From Halochromatium salexigens (GTDB lineage Bacteria; Pseudomonadota; Gammaproteobacteria; Chromatiales; Chromatiaceae), in contig NZ_NHSF01000074.1 of assembly GCF_016653295.1 (NCBI RefSeq), forward strand, positions 1 to 64,000: a stretch of DNA of 64,000 nt, in the 5' to 3' direction. Position numbers and translations under genes: made by a program. This document shows, piece by piece, positions 1-10,642 of the stretch. The first letter of the stretch is position 1; every line of letters starts with the position of its first letter. Under the pieces are notes generated by a model, which was not told where the DNA came from, made no database searches, and saw only the letters and a list, made by a program, of their open reading frames with translations.

Positions 1-437
1 ATCTCTCCGGGGTGCCCCGCAGCAAGTTGTGGGAGGGGATGAACATGATCGGCCTGGTCGAATCGCGCCGCGAGATCGACGGCCAGGTCGCGATCGAAAC
101 CCGGTATTTCATCGGCAGCATCGGCACCAGCGCGACCCGGTTTGCCCACGCCGTGCGCGGTCACTGGGGCGTTGAAAACAGCTTGCATTGGAACCTCGAC
201 ATCGCCTTTCGCGAGGATGAGTGCCGTGTGCGCCAGCCGGTGGCGCGTGAGAATCTCGCCGTCTTGCGTCACCTCGCGCTCTCACGGCTGAAGAATGATG
301 ACACCAAGCTTGGGCTGCAGAACAAACGCTTGAAGGCCGCTTGCAACGAGGATTACCTGACAAAACTGCTCTTTGAGTGGCCCAAAAGTGACGAGAAAAC
401 AAAATTATCAGGAAACGCTAATATTAGCAAAGCTTGA
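1..437 (+). CDS. ISAs1-family DDE transposase, C-terminal part
   Basis: The frame is open from the window edge to a TGA at 435-437, about 145 residues. It carries the ISAs1 C-terminal signature RGHWGVENSLHWNLD followed by FREDE, which contains the third acidic residue of the DDE catalytic triad, and a final NEDYLTKLLF segment. The N-terminal half, with the two catalytic Asp residues, is outside the window. The GTG at 12 is an internal codon rather than the real start, because the frame continues upstream of it. Nothing in the visible part is broken, so the transposase could be intact. Confidence 0.85.
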   Translation, partial: LSGVPRSKLWEGMNMIGLVESRREIDGQVAIETRYFIGSIGTSATRFAHAVRGHWGVENSLHWNLDIAFREDECRVRQPVARENLAVLRHLALSRLKNDDTKLGLQNKRLKAACNEDYLTKLLFEWPKSDEKTKLSGNANISKA

Positions 438-450
438 TGCGATTGCCCTG
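1..450 (+). mobile_element. Right end of an ISAs1-family insertion sequence
   Basis: The left edge holds the 3' part of an ISAs1-family transposase followed at once by a terminal sequence reading TGATGCGATTGCCCTG (435-450), which I recognise as an ISAs1-type inverted repeat end. The element's left end lies outside the window. DNA right of 450 encodes the tail of an unrelated gene (yjbQ-like), so 450 is the likely junction. The target-site duplication cannot be checked without the left flank. Confidence 0.75.
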
Positions 451-569
451 GCCGCCAGGGCCGGCTCGCGCTGGGCACCTGGCAAGGGCTGTTTCTGTGG
501 GAACACCGCACACACAGCCATCAGCGCACACTGGTGGTGACCTGCTTTGGGTCAACTCAGGCCAAATGA
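451..569 (+). pseudogene. yjbQ: C-terminal remnant of a YjbQ-family (UPF0047) gene cut by the IS
   Basis: Directly after the IS end, the frame starting at 450/453 reads RLALGTWQGLFLWEHR and then a short beta strand TLVVTCFG before a TGA at 567-569. GRLALGTWQGxxLxEH is the characteristic C-terminal block of the YjbQ/UPF0047 family, which includes proteins with secondary thiamine-phosphate synthase activity. Only about 39 codons are present and there is no start, so this is the 3' stub of a gene split by the ISAs1 insertion; the 5' part should lie left of the element. Its stop overlaps the stop of the convergent GH57 gene by 13 bases. Confidence 0.75.
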
Positions 570-2728
570 ATCCGCTCCAGACTGCCGCGCGTGACATTGC
601 CGCACTGATCCTCGGCCTCGATGTAATAGCGAATATCACCGGCGCCGACCGGCAGTTGCGCGGTGAAGTCATGGGCGATCAATGCGGCGCCGGTCTGCGA
701 CGGATAGGGACCGTGATCGTGCATCGGTAGGCGCTGCTCACCGGCCTCACCGCGCAGCACCAGCTCGACCCGCTTCAGCCCCGAGCAGTCGGCGACGAAG
801 CTGTGTACCACCGCCTCGCGCGGGGCATCGAGCAGGCAGCCCTGGCCCCAGCACTTGCCGCCTGGATTCTCCGGCATGATCCAGGGCGGGAAGATGGTCG
901 GCCCGCGCCGATCGCGACCGGCGGCGACCAGCGCGTCGAGTTTGGCCTTCAGCCGGCTGTAGCCCAGGTTGGCTGCGTTGGTCACCTGCTGATCCCACGC
1001 CGACTGCCCGGTCCAGTACCAATAGCAGCTCGTTTCTGCGGTCAGCAGCAGGCGCACCGCCTCGGCCAGCGCCGGATGCTCGGGCACGCTGTCCTCGAGC
1101 GTGTGTACCAGATCCTGAAAAGCGGTGAGCACGGCCCAGGAGTTGAGATCCGGCGAATAGGGCTGATCGTAGCGGCTGAACCACTTCATGAACTGCGGAT
1201 CGCCGTTGTCGGCGCCAGCCCAGGAGCCGGGTTCGATGTGAACGACCTGATTCGGGTCCGGCGGGAAGCGCTGCAGATAGTCCTCGGCCGTGGTCAGCTC
1301 GAAGCGCGGATCGCGTTGCAGCCACTCGACCAACTGGCCGGTGTTGTGATGGTAGTAGCTGTCGGCGCCGCCGCCGTGGTTGTCGCCATCGGAGTGCAGC
1401 AGGAAGAACGGCGGATGCTCGGGATCGAAACTGCCAGTGTCGACGATGCGCTGGTAGAGCTGACCGAGCACATCGGGATACTGCAGCGCACCGAAGCCGC
1501 CGCGTGCATCCTCGTTGCCGATGTAACGCTCGGCCGGGATCGCGATGAGCTTGTGCAGCTCACCGTCGGCGTCTTCGTAGCCGACATACTCGGGCCGCAG
1601 CAGGCTCGGGCTGATCTTCGAGGCGGCCCAGATGTTGTGCAGCTGCAGCCAGTCGTCGACCGGCGGGTTGACCTGGTCGGCCGGGTTCGGCGGCAGCATG
1701 CCTTCCTCGATGCCGGCGTAGGGGTAGTCCTGGCAGGCCCGGAAGCGATGGATGGAGTCATAGATCACCGCCTCGACGCCGGCCTCGACCAGCGCCGGGA
1801 TCATGCGTACATGGAACGCCGTCTCGGGCGGGAAGAGTACGCGCGAGGCCTCGGCGCCGAACACGCGCTCGATCAGCTGACGATGGCGCTGGAGATTGCG
1901 CACGATGTCACGGTGCGGGATCAGCGGCATCAGCGGGTGGTAGAAGCCGAACGCCGAGAACGCCAGGCGCGGGTTGCCGAGCCTGGTCTTGGCGGCCGCC
2001 ATCTCGCGCAGCGCGCCGTTCCAGCCGCTGAAGCGCCCGCCACAGCGACCCAGCTCGGCGCTGCGCTCGAGCTGCTCGATCAGGGTGCCGCTCCAGCTCG
2101 TCGACAGCCCCGCGTGCGCCAGACCGCCATCGATGTACTGGCGCACCGCCGCCGGGACGAAATCGGTGTAATTGCCACCGCGCGAGCCGAAGATCTCGTC
2201 CTTCTCGCCATCCCAGTCGTCTGGGTTGGTGGTGTCGTAATAGGGCTGGTGCATGTGCTTGTGGATGCCGAAGTAGAGCTTGACTTCGGCCCCGTTGGAC
2301 ATCGCGGGCTGGACCTGGGCGCTTGTAGAGCGGTGTTCGCTCGCCGCCCGGTCTGCGTCCTCAGCCGCCGCGCCCCCGCCAGCGCGCTCGAGCCGCACTT
2401 CAGTGAAGGTCTTGATCCAATCGCCACCGCCGGCCTGCTGGATCTCGGCGCGCCGACAGCCCTCGAGCTGCAGTTCGAGCCGCTCGCCCGCTGCGCGGCC
2501 GGCCGGCACCGTCGCCTGATAATGCCAGCGACCGCCGGCCTCCTCGGAGCCGACGATGGCGTCGCCATTGACCAGGGTCTCGCGGCCGGACGCCCGAACG
2601 ATGATCTGCGGGAATGGGATCTCACCATCGGCGCTGAAGCCAACCCGAAAGGCGGGATAGGCGCCATCAGCGGCCATCTCGAGCCGCGACGGGCATTCGA
2701 TGCCAAGAAAACGAGTGAAGAGGGGCAT
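557..2728 (-). CDS. Glycoside hydrolase family 57 protein
   Basis: A 723-residue GH57 enzyme, a family of alpha-amylases, branching enzymes and 4-alpha-glucanotransferases acting on alpha-glucans such as glycogen. GH57 conserved regions are visible: HQPYYD (160-165), GFYHPLMPLIPH (about 261-272), the FPPE block with the candidate nucleophile Glu302, and LLHSDGDNH (about 444-450) with the candidate acid Asp. About 140 residues before the first region look like a beta-rich carbohydrate-binding extension, and the end (PMHDHGPYPSQTG onwards) resembles another beta domain. The ATG at 2728 was chosen because GAAGGA lies just upstream; the open frame extends further without support. No signal peptide is seen, so it is probably cytoplasmic. 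Exact substrate is not deducible. Confidence 0.85.
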   Translation of the reverse strand: MPLFTRFLGIECPSRLEMAADGAYPAFRVGFSADGEIPFPQIIVRASGRETLVNGDAIVGSEEAGGRWHYQATVPAGRAAGERLELQLEGCRRAEIQQAGGGDWIKTFTEVRLERAGGGAAAEDADRAASEHRSTSAQVQPAMSNGAEVKLYFGIHKHMHQPYYDTTNPDDWDGEKDEIFGSRGGNYTDFVPAAVRQYIDGGLAHAGLSTSWSGTLIEQLERSAELGRCGGRFSGWNGALREMAAAKTRLGNPRLAFSAFGFYHPLMPLIPHRDIVRNLQRHRQLIERVFGAEASRVLFPPETAFHVRMIPALVEAGVEAVIYDSIHRFRACQDYPYAGIEEGMLPPNPADQVNPPVDDWLQLHNIWAASKISPSLLRPEYVGYEDADGELHKLIAIPAERYIGNEDARGGFGALQYPDVLGQLYQRIVDTGSFDPEHPPFFLLHSDGDNHGGGADSYYHHNTGQLVEWLQRDPRFELTTAEDYLQRFPPDPNQVVHIEPGSWAGADNGDPQFMKWFSRYDQPYSPDLNSWAVLTAFQDLVHTLEDSVPEHPALAEAVRLLLTAETSCYWYWTGQSAWDQQVTNAANLGYSRLKAKLDALVAAGRDRRGPTIFPPWIMPENPGGKCWGQGCLLDAPREAVVHSFVADCSGLKRVELVLRGEAGEQRLPMHDHGPYPSQTGAALIAHDFTAQLPVGAGDIRYYIEAEDQCGNVTRGSLERIHLA

Positions 2729-2856
2729 GGGTTTGAATCCTTCGATCAACATGATCCATGTATTGTACGATTGTCCCAAGACGGCATGCCGACACAGCCG
2801 GCCATGCCCGCTGCCTCCATTGACGCCACCAACCGCAGACGCTGTTGCCAACGACG

Positions 2857-4269
2857 ATGCCTGTATTCAGCCCTCGCGCCCTCGCCGCGCAGCCCCTCCA
2901 CCCGTTTGTTCGCTCCTGCGCCAGCGCGCTGCTCGCCTCCTGGCTGGCGCTAACGACACCGCTGGCGCTCGCGGTGCTGCCCGCGGCGGTCGAAGGCGAG
3001 CCGATGCCGTCGCTGGCGCCCATGCTCGCCGAGACCGTGCCCGGCGTGGTCAATGTCTCGACCGTCACCGAGATCGCGGCCACCGAGCATCCGCTGCTGC
3101 GCGATCCGTTCTTTCGCCGCTTCTTCGACATCCCCGGTCATCAGCGCAATCGCGAGAGCCAGAGCCTGGGCTCGGGCGTGGTGATCGACGCCAAGCGCGG
3201 CATCATCCTGACCAACCATCATGTGGTGCGCGCCGCCGATGCCATTCGCGTCACCTTCGATGATGGCCGCCGGCTCGAGGCCGAGCTGGTCGGCTCGGAC
3301 CCGGAGACCGACATCGCGGTGCTGCGGGTCGCGGCCGATGAGCTGACCGCGATTCCGCTCGCCGACTCCGATGCGCTGCAAGTCGGCGACTTCGTCGTCG
3401 CCATCGGCAGCCCGTTCGGGCTCGCGCACACGGTCACTTCCGGCATCGTCAGCGCGCTCGGGCGCACTGGGCTCGGCATCGAGGGCTACGAGAGCTTCAT
3501 CCAGACCGATGCCTCGATCAATCCTGGCAACTCGGGCGGGCCGCTGGTCAACCTGCGTGGCGAGCTGGTCGGCATCAACACCGCCATCCTCGCCCCTGGT
3601 GGCGGCAACGTCGGCATCGGCTTCGCGATCCCGACCAACATGGTGAAGATCGTGCTCGAGCAGATCCTCGAGCATGGCAGCGTGCGCCGCGGCCTGTTCG
3701 GCGCCGGCGTTCAGGATCTGACCCCGGAGATCGCCAGCGCCTTGGAGATCGATCGCTTTCGCGGCGCCGTGGTCGCCGCGTTGGAGCCCGACTCGCCCGC
3801 GTTGCGGGCTGGTCTCAAGCCAGGCGACATCATCACCGGTGTCGATGGGCGTGTGGTGAACAGCGCCAACGATCTGCGCTCCCGGGTCGGCCTGTTGCCG
3901 CCCGGCACCCGCATCGAGCTGGAGGTGCTGCGCGACGGCAAGACCCGTCGGCTCAAGGCGCAGATCGACGACCCCTATGCCGATTTTGTTCACGGCGAGA
4001 CCCTCAGCCCAGCGCTCGAAGGCGCCTTGATCGGCGAGGCAACGCGACGCCCAAACCGTACCCAAACCCGCGTCGTCGTGGTCGGCCCGCTGCGCCCCGG
4101 CAGCCCGGCCTGGCAGAACGGCTTGCGCGAGGGAGATCTGATCGTCCAAGCCAACCGCCGCTCGATCGCACAGCTCGATGATCTGGCCGCAGCGCTGAAC
4201 GCAGCCGGCGGGCTCTTCAGCGCACAAGTCTTCCGCGATGGCCAACTGCTCTTGCTCGCGCGGCGCTGA
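2857..4269 (+). CDS. degQ: DegP/DegQ-type periplasmic serine protease (Do family)
   Basis: A 470-residue HtrA protease that degrades or refolds misfolded envelope proteins. A basic N-terminus with a hydrophobic stretch (about 18-40) forms a signal peptide. The trypsin-like domain has the catalytic triad His122 (TNHHVV), Asp152 (ETDIAVLRV) and Ser226 (GNSGGP). Two PDZ domains follow, at about 290-375 and 395-470, the usual DegQ architecture. ATG at 2857 is preferred to an in-frame TTG four codons earlier; neither has a strong ribosome binding site. Its stop overlaps the ATG of the downstream DUF72 gene (TGATG), so the two are probably co-translated. It is divergent from the GH57 gene. Confidence 0.93.
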   Translation: MPVFSPRALAAQPLHPFVRSCASALLASWLALTTPLALAVLPAAVEGEPMPSLAPMLAETVPGVVNVSTVTEIAATEHPLLRDPFFRRFFDIPGHQRNRESQSLGSGVVIDAKRGIILTNHHVVRAADAIRVTFDDGRRLEAELVGSDPETDIAVLRVAADELTAIPLADSDALQVGDFVVAIGSPFGLAHTVTSGIVSALGRTGLGIEGYESFIQTDASINPGNSGGPLVNLRGELVGINTAILAPGGGNVGIGFAIPTNMVKIVLEQILEHGSVRRGLFGAGVQDLTPEIASALEIDRFRGAVVAALEPDSPALRAGLKPGDIITGVDGRVVNSANDLRSRVGLLPPGTRIELEVLRDGKTRRLKAQIDDPYADFVHGETLSPALEGALIGEATRRPNRTQTRVVVVGPLRPGSPAWQNGLREGDLIVQANRRSIAQLDDLAAALNAAGGLFSAQVFRDGQLLLLARR

Positions 4270-5381
4270 TGCGGCAGCTGAGCCTGCTCGATGGACTCGA
4301 TCTTGTCGATGCGCCTAACCCACCTGATGCGCCCGACGGACGAGACCTGATCGAGCAGGCTGCTAACGCGGCGCAGAACGATGAGCGAGGGGTGCTCGCG
4401 AAGGTCGACCGCGATCCGCCACCTACGGACCATGAGAAGCCGCCAACCATTCCTGCGGCGACGCCTACGGCTGAGGTCCAGGATCTAGCCACCGCGCTAG
4501 CCGACACGCTCAACAACGGCCTCTACCTCGGCACCTCGTCCTGGTCTTTCCCGGGCTGGTCCGGGCTGATCTACGGCGCGCCCACCGGCAAGGCCAATCT
4601 ATCCCGGCAGGGATTGCCGGCCTATGCCCAGCATCCGCTGCTGCGCAGCGTTGGCATCGATAGCGGCTTCTACGCGCCGCTCGATGCAACGAGACTGCGG
4701 CACTGGGCCGAGCAGGTGCCAGCGCAGTTCCGGTTCGTCGTCAAGGCGCCGGCCTTGATCACGGATCGCTATCGGCGCGCCGCGCGGGGGCGTCCGATCG
4801 GCCCCAACCCCGGCTTTCTCGATCCGGAACAGGCAACAGAGGTCGCGGTGCAGCCCTATCAAGAGGCTTTGGGCAGCAAGGCTGGCGTCTTGCTGTGGCA
4901 GTTCCCGCCCATGGCCGGAAGCGATCGCATCGCGCCACGCCGCTTCGCTGAGGCCCTCTATCGCTTCCTGATTCGGTTACCCAAGGGGCCGGTGTATGCG
5001 GTGGAGCTGCGCGACGCCGCTCTCCTGACCCCTGATCTTGCCGCGGCCCTACATCATGGTGGCGCCGTCCCCGGGCTGGCGTTGCATCCTCGCCTGCCAC
5101 CCCTGACCCAGCAGCTGGAACTGTTCTCAGGCTCCGCCGACGACGGCCCGATCGTGATCCGCTGGCTGCTCCGCCGCAATCATCGTTACGCCGAGGCACG
5201 CACTCACTACGCCCCCTTCGACCGCCTGTGCGAGCCTGACCCCGAAAGCCGCGCCCAAGTCGCCCGCGCGGTGTTGAAAGCACGAGCACAACGCCGCTCG
5301 ACCTTCGTCATTGTCAACAACAAGGCCGAGGGCTCGGCCCCGCTCACCTTAGTCGAACTCGCTCGGCGGTTGCATCAATAG
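4269..5381 (+). CDS. DUF72 (YecE-like) family protein
   Basis: A 370-residue protein whose main part (about 80-370) is a DUF72 TIM-barrel domain: LYLGTSSWSFPGWSG at its start, FRFVVKAP in the middle and a conserved VIRWLLR segment later. The biochemical function of DUF72 is not established. An N-terminal extension of about 80 residues, rich in Asp, Pro and Ala and probably disordered, makes it longer than typical members. The start ATG overlaps the degQ stop codon by one base, implying translational coupling with the protease gene, although no functional link between the families is known to me. Confidence 0.85.
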   Translation: MRQLSLLDGLDLVDAPNPPDAPDGRDLIEQAANAAQNDERGVLAKVDRDPPPTDHEKPPTIPAATPTAEVQDLATALADTLNNGLYLGTSSWSFPGWSGLIYGAPTGKANLSRQGLPAYAQHPLLRSVGIDSGFYAPLDATRLRHWAEQVPAQFRFVVKAPALITDRYRRAARGRPIGPNPGFLDPEQATEVAVQPYQEALGSKAGVLLWQFPPMAGSDRIAPRRFAEALYRFLIRLPKGPVYAVELRDAALLTPDLAAALHHGGAVPGLALHPRLPPLTQQLELFSGSADDGPIVIRWLLRRNHRYAEARTHYAPFDRLCEPDPESRAQVARAVLKARAQRRSTFVIVNNKAEGSAPLTLVELARRLHQ

Positions 5382-5445
5382 CACCCAGGCGAAGCAACAG
5401 CCAGGCGCAGCGGCACCTGAGCTGCAATTCCGCTAGCATGCGCCA

Positions 5446-7029
5446 ATGCAAACAGACCCTGCGCCCTGGCGCGCATTCCTGCTCATCTTTCCGCTGTTGG
5501 CCCTGGTCCCGATTGTTGGTCTCAGCGGCTATGCGTTCTGGTCGATCTCAACGCGCTTAGACGCCGTCGAGCACCGCGAGCGCTTCGCCGTGGATCTGCA
5601 ACGCCAAGCCGTCCAGAGCAGACTGCAGGCTGTGGCCACGGACCTCTGCGTACTCGCGCAACAGAACGAGCTTTACCGCCTGCTCCTGGACAACCGACCG
5701 CAAGCGCGCTTGGCGATGGCCGCGGAGTACCTCGCGCTCGCGCGCAATGCCGAGGATTACGACCAGATCCGATTTCTAGACGAACGCGGACAGGAGGTCG
5801 TCAGGGTCAATCACAATGACGGCTCACCCGCCATTGTCACTGACGCGGCACTGCAGGATAAGTCGCACCGCTACTACTTCAGCGATACCTTTGCGCTTGA
5901 GCCGGGACAGCTCTACGTCTCGCCTCTGGACCTGAACATGGAGCAGGGCATCATCGAGCAGCCGTACAAGCCGATGATCCGAATCGGCACCCCAGTGGCT
6001 GATGCCGAGGGACAGAAACGCGGCATCGTGCTGATCAATGTGATGGCGCAGAAGATGCTCGATCAGGTCAAGGCCGCCGGCGCCGTCAGTGTTGGTGAGC
6101 CGATGATGCTCAACAACAAGGGCTATTGGCTGGTGACACCCGAGCCGCCCCCGACGAGCTGGGGCTTCATGTTCCCGGAGCGCTCAGAAGAGCGGATGGG
6201 CCAGCTGTATCCTGCTGTTTGGGAGCAGATCGACCAGCAGCTCAGCGGAGCCATCTACTCGCCCGAGGGTCTGTTCACGTTCGAGAATTATTACCCCCTC
6301 AATGGCCTCAAGGGCTGCTTCCAGCGCAATGGCCTCCGGGCTGAGGCGCTGTCCGAGACGGGCTATCGTTGGACACTGGTATCCCATGTACCGCAAGCCG
6401 TAATCAACGGCTGGCGCCGTGAGGCCATCTTCCAGGCCGTGATCGCCGGCATTGTGGTCCTGGTGTTGCTCGCCATCGGCACCTGGGCCTGGCTGGTCGT
6501 CGCCACCGAACGACGCCGTCACCGCGCGCATCTCGAGTCCTTGGCGCGCTTCGACCCGCTCACCGGCCTGGCCAATCGGATCACCTTCGAAGAGCGGCTG
6601 TTGCAAGAGATCGAGCGTTCAAGGCGCCACGAGCGTCGCTTCGCGCTGCTCTACATGGACCTCGACGGCTTCAAGGCCATCAACGATCGCCATGGCCATA
6701 AAGCCGGCGACCAGGTGCTGATCGATGTGGCGCAGATCCTGAAGTCCAGCTGCCGCGCCTCTGATCTAGCAGCCCGGCAGGGTGGCGATGAGTTCGTGGT
6801 CTTGCTCGCAGAGGTCGCCAACCTTGCCGCGGCGCAGAAGGCTGCCCAAAAGCTGCGCGAAGGCATCGAGGCCTTGTCCTGGAACGAGATGCACGTTGGC
6901 GCCAGTATCAGGCTCGCCCTTTGGCCAGACGATAGCGAAGACCCCGAGACCCTGATGCGATTGGCGGATGACGCCATGTATCAGGCCAAGGGCGAGGGCA
7001 AGAATCGGATTTGTCTTGCTCTATCATGA
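5446..7029 (+). CDS. Membrane-anchored diguanylate cyclase (GGDEF) with periplasmic sensor
   Basis: A 527-residue protein making cyclic di-GMP. Two membrane segments (about 11-33 and 323-350) flank a periplasmic region of about 290 residues that resembles a dCache-type sensor (segments such as [15 protein letters not shown] and [11 protein letters not shown]). The C-terminal GGDEF domain has an intact active site GGDEF (446-450) and an RxxD inhibitory site (RASD, 437-440) five residues before it, so product inhibition is expected. No EAL domain is present. It stands alone, 64 bp after the DUF72 gene; its 3' end overlaps the convergent aminotransferase gene by six bases. The ligand is unknown. 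Confidence 0.92.
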   Translation: MQTDPAPWRAFLLIFPLLALVPIVGLSGYAFWSISTRLDAVEHRERFAVDLQRQAVQSRLQAVATDLCVLAQQNELYRLLLDNRPQARLAMAAEYLALARNAEDYDQIRFLDERGQEVVRVNHNDGSPAIVTDAALQDKSHRYYFSDTFALEPGQLYVSPLDLNMEQGIIEQPYKPMIRIGTPVADAEGQKRGIVLINVMAQKMLDQVKAAGAVSVGEPMMLNNKGYWLVTPEPPPTSWGFMFPERSEERMGQLYPAVWEQIDQQLSGAIYSPEGLFTFENYYPLNGLKGCFQRNGLRAEALSETGYRWTLVSHVPQAVINGWRREAIFQAVIAGIVVLVLLAIGTWAWLVVATERRRHRAHLESLARFDPLTGLANRITFEERLLQEIERSRRHERRFALLYMDLDGFKAINDRHGHKAGDQVLIDVAQILKSSCRASDLAARQGGDEFVVLLAEVANLAAAQKAAQKLREGIEALSWNEMHVGASIRLALWPDDSEDPETLMRLADDAMYQAKGEGKNRICLALS

Positions 7030-8187
7030 TCTGCTCTCGAGCCAGCCGCGCAAGCGCTCAACGGCCTCTTGTAGCCGATCGAGCGGGGCAGCATAGGAGA
7101 ACCGCAGATGCTCAACTTGGCGGTAGTCGCCGAAATCCCGCCCGGGGGTGATCGCGACGCCTGTCTGCTCGAGCACATCCGCGGCAAAGCGCTGGCTGTC
7201 GTCGGTGAAGCCGCTCACATCGGCATAGACATAGAAGGCACCGGCCGGCTGTAACGGAATCCGAAAGCCAAGCTGGCGCAACGCTGGAACCAAAAAGTCG
7301 CGGCGCTCTTGGAATGCCCGGCGTCGGCGTTCCAGCTCAGCCAAGGTCGCCGGCTCGAAGGCGGCCAGCGCAGCGTGCTGAGAGACGGTCGGCGCCGAGA
7401 TGAACAGGTTCTGGCATAGCCGCGTGACCGCATCGTCGTAGCCTTCTGGTGTGACTAGCCAGCCGAGCCGCCAGCCAGTCATGCCGTAGAACTTCGAGAA
7501 GCTGTTGATCACGAAGAGGTCGTCGCCGTCGTGCAGTGCGCTGCGCACTGGGGTGTCGTAGACCAGGCCATGATAGATCTCGTCGACGACCAGGGCGCCG
7601 CCGAGCCGACGCACCTCATCGACGATAGCGCTCATCGGCTCGGGCGCGATCACACTGCCAGTCGGATTCGCCGGCGAGCCGAGCAGCACCGCGCGGGTAT
7701 GCTCGGTCCAATGCGCGCGGATCAGCTCAGGCGTGAGCTGATAGCCGGTGTCTGGACCACAAGGGATGCGCACCGGCACCCCACCGAAGAGTTGGATGAA
7801 GTTGGCGTTGCAGGGATAGCCCGGATCGGCCAGCAGCACCTCATCGCCAGGATCGAGCAGCAGCGCGAAGCTGACCAAGAGGGCCGCGGAGGAGCCCGGC
7901 ACCAAGGCCACCCGCTCCGGTGCTGGGCGCGCCGCGGCGGGATACTGCGCGGCAATGAGTGCGCGCAGCTCCGGCAAACCTTGCGCAGCGGTATAGCGCG
8001 TCTGCCCAGCCTGCAAGGCCACCTGCGCACGCGCGACGATCGGCTCTGGAGTCGGGAAATCCGGCTCGCCGATCTCGAGGTGGATCACATCACGGCGGGC
8101 GCTCTCCAGCGCCTGCGCCTTGGCCAGCACTTCCATCACATGAAACGGCTGGATCAGCGCCATGCGTTGCGCCAGGCGGCCTGTCAT
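7024..8187 (-). CDS. Class I/II PLP-dependent aminotransferase
   Basis: About 387 residues of fold-type I aminotransferase. Visible features are the IGEPDFPTP substrate-loop motif near the N-terminus, the SPANPTG motif that contacts the PLP pyridine region, and the Schiff-base lysine in NSFSKFYGMTGWRLGW. This combination fits the aspartate/alanine-type aminotransferase subgroup; substrate cannot be assigned. I chose the ATG at 8187 because family members begin shortly before the QPFHVMEVL segment; an ATG at 8208 in frame is also possible. Cytoplasmic. Confidence 0.85.
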   Translation of the reverse strand: MTGRLAQRMALIQPFHVMEVLAKAQALESARRDVIHLEIGEPDFPTPEPIVARAQVALQAGQTRYTAAQGLPELRALIAAQYPAAARPAPERVALVPGSSAALLVSFALLLDPGDEVLLADPGYPCNANFIQLFGGVPVRIPCGPDTGYQLTPELIRAHWTEHTRAVLLGSPANPTGSVIAPEPMSAIVDEVRRLGGALVVDEIYHGLVYDTPVRSALHDGDDLFVINSFSKFYGMTGWRLGWLVTPEGYDDAVTRLCQNLFISAPTVSQHAALAAFEPATLAELERRRRAFQERRDFLVPALRQLGFRIPLQPAGAFYVYADVSGFTDDSQRFAADVLEQTGVAITPGRDFGDYRQVEHLRFSYAAPLDRLQEAVERLRGWLESRS

Positions 8188-8275
8188 TGCATCGATGCCG
8201 CTCACCATCCGCTGCGCACGAAATTCCTGCTAACGAAAGACGCCTGCAAGTCAATCTTATCTTGAGCGGTTGGCA

Positions 8276-8644
8276 CTATTTCGGCCACAGCCAGGTCTCG
8301 AGGTCGGTCACGGGCTCGCGGCGCTCCAGCTGCTGCATGCCCTTCACGCAGCGCAGGATGAGCCAGATCAGCCAGAACAACAGCAGCAGGAAACCGACCA
8401 GCACCATGCTGAGCAACATCCCCAGGACGACATAGAGCAACCCAATCCAAAAGGTGCGGATCTGGAATTGATAGTGACTGCGGAGCCAGTCCGGCGCATC
8501 ACCGCGATACACATAGGCCATGATCACGCCGACAATCCCAGTAACGCCAACCACCAGACTGACCAGATAGAGGATGTAGATGATCTGCGCGTTAGAGGTG
8601 GATGAGTTGGAGGTCGATGGCGGGGTTGGCATAGGCTCTTTCAT
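8276..8644 (-). CDS. Small four-helix membrane protein, DUF4870-like
   Basis: A 122-residue integral membrane protein. After a Ser/Thr/Pro-rich N-terminus of about 18 residues come hydrophobic segments at roughly 19-42 and 58-95, separated by a short polar loop containing RGDAPDWLRSHYQFQIRTF. The HYxFQIRTFWI pattern with flanking helices is typical of DUF4870/YtzC-like small membrane proteins, whose role is unknown. The ATG at 8644 is preferred because GGAG lies seven bases upstream; an ATG at 8665 is also in frame. Confidence 0.75.
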   Translation of the reverse strand: MKEPMPTPPSTSNSSTSNAQIIYILYLVSLVVGVTGIVGVIMAYVYRGDAPDWLRSHYQFQIRTFWIGLLYVVLGMLLSMVLVGFLLLLFWLIWLILRCVKGMQQLERREPVTDLETWLWPK

Positions 8645-8744
8645 AGCAGCGCTCCGGTCGAACATAAGGACATCGTCTGCATCGGTTGATCGAGCATCGC
8701 AACCGTAAACGTCACATCAGCAGACAGGCAGTAACGGAACCATA

Positions 8745-10043
<1,299 letters not shown>

Positions 10044-10047
10044 TCAG

Positions 10048-10434
10048 TCAGGCGAGGTCATAGAATAGCCTGGCACTGATGAGGCCGAACCAGCAAGCGC
10101 CGAGACAGAGCAGCACGCTCCCAGCGACGTTCAGCAGCGCGCGCACCGCCTCGCCTTGCTCCACCAGCGCCAGGGTCTCGAGCGAGAAGGTCGAGAAGGT
10201 GGTGAAAGAACCGAGAAAGCCGACCAGCAGCGCCGCGCGCCATTCAGGCGCCACCGGGCCACGCTCCACGAAGAACACGAACAGCAGTCCCATCGCATAG
10301 GAGCCGAGCCCGTTCACGGCCAGGGTGCCCCAGGGAAAGTCGCGCCCGAGCCATCGATACAGACCATTCGAGACGCCGAAGCGCGCCATCGCGCCGAGCG
10401 CGCCGCCGCCCGCGATCACCAAGAGTTGCATCAT
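10048..10434 (-). CDS. crcB: Fluoride ion channel CrcB/Fluc
   Basis: A 128-residue membrane protein with four hydrophobic segments, the size of single-domain Fluc fluoride channels, which function as dual-topology dimers to export fluoride. Family motifs visible are GGGALGAMARFGVS at the N-terminus, GTLAVNGLGSYAMG in helix 2 and GFLGSFTTFSTFS with the Phe and Ser/Thr residues lining the pore. The gene precedes serS on the minus strand. I looked for a fluoride riboswitch in the 200 bp upstream and did not recognise one. Confidence 0.95.
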   Translation of the reverse strand: MMQLLVIAGGGALGAMARFGVSNGLYRWLGRDFPWGTLAVNGLGSYAMGLLFVFFVERGPVAPEWRAALLVGFLGSFTTFSTFSLETLALVEQGEAVRALLNVAGSVLLCLGACWFGLISARLFYDLA

Positions 10435-10642
10435 CCGCGCACCCGTGTCCTCGGTCAGGATTCGGGCCGAATCTTACCCGAACCGGCAAGGCTGACCAAG
10501 GTCGCTCGCTGGTGGATGCAAGACGCCGCGTTGACCGACCCTGCGCCTCCGGCTAATCTTTAAGCTTCCTTTCGATCCGCCGAAGTCAGTGAGCGATCCG
10601 GATCTTTCGCACTGCGGCCCAGACCCCTTGCTCGTTGCGTCC

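Noticed and set aside
803-2953. A 716-codon plus-strand open frame opposite the GH57 gene
   Set aside because: It lies entirely antisense to a well-supported enzyme, is Arg/Ala/Gly-rich without recognisable domains, and is the expected frame shadow in GC-rich DNA.
10435-10640. Possible fluoride riboswitch upstream of crcB
   Set aside because: I could not match the conserved crcB-motif core and pseudoknot on the minus strand.
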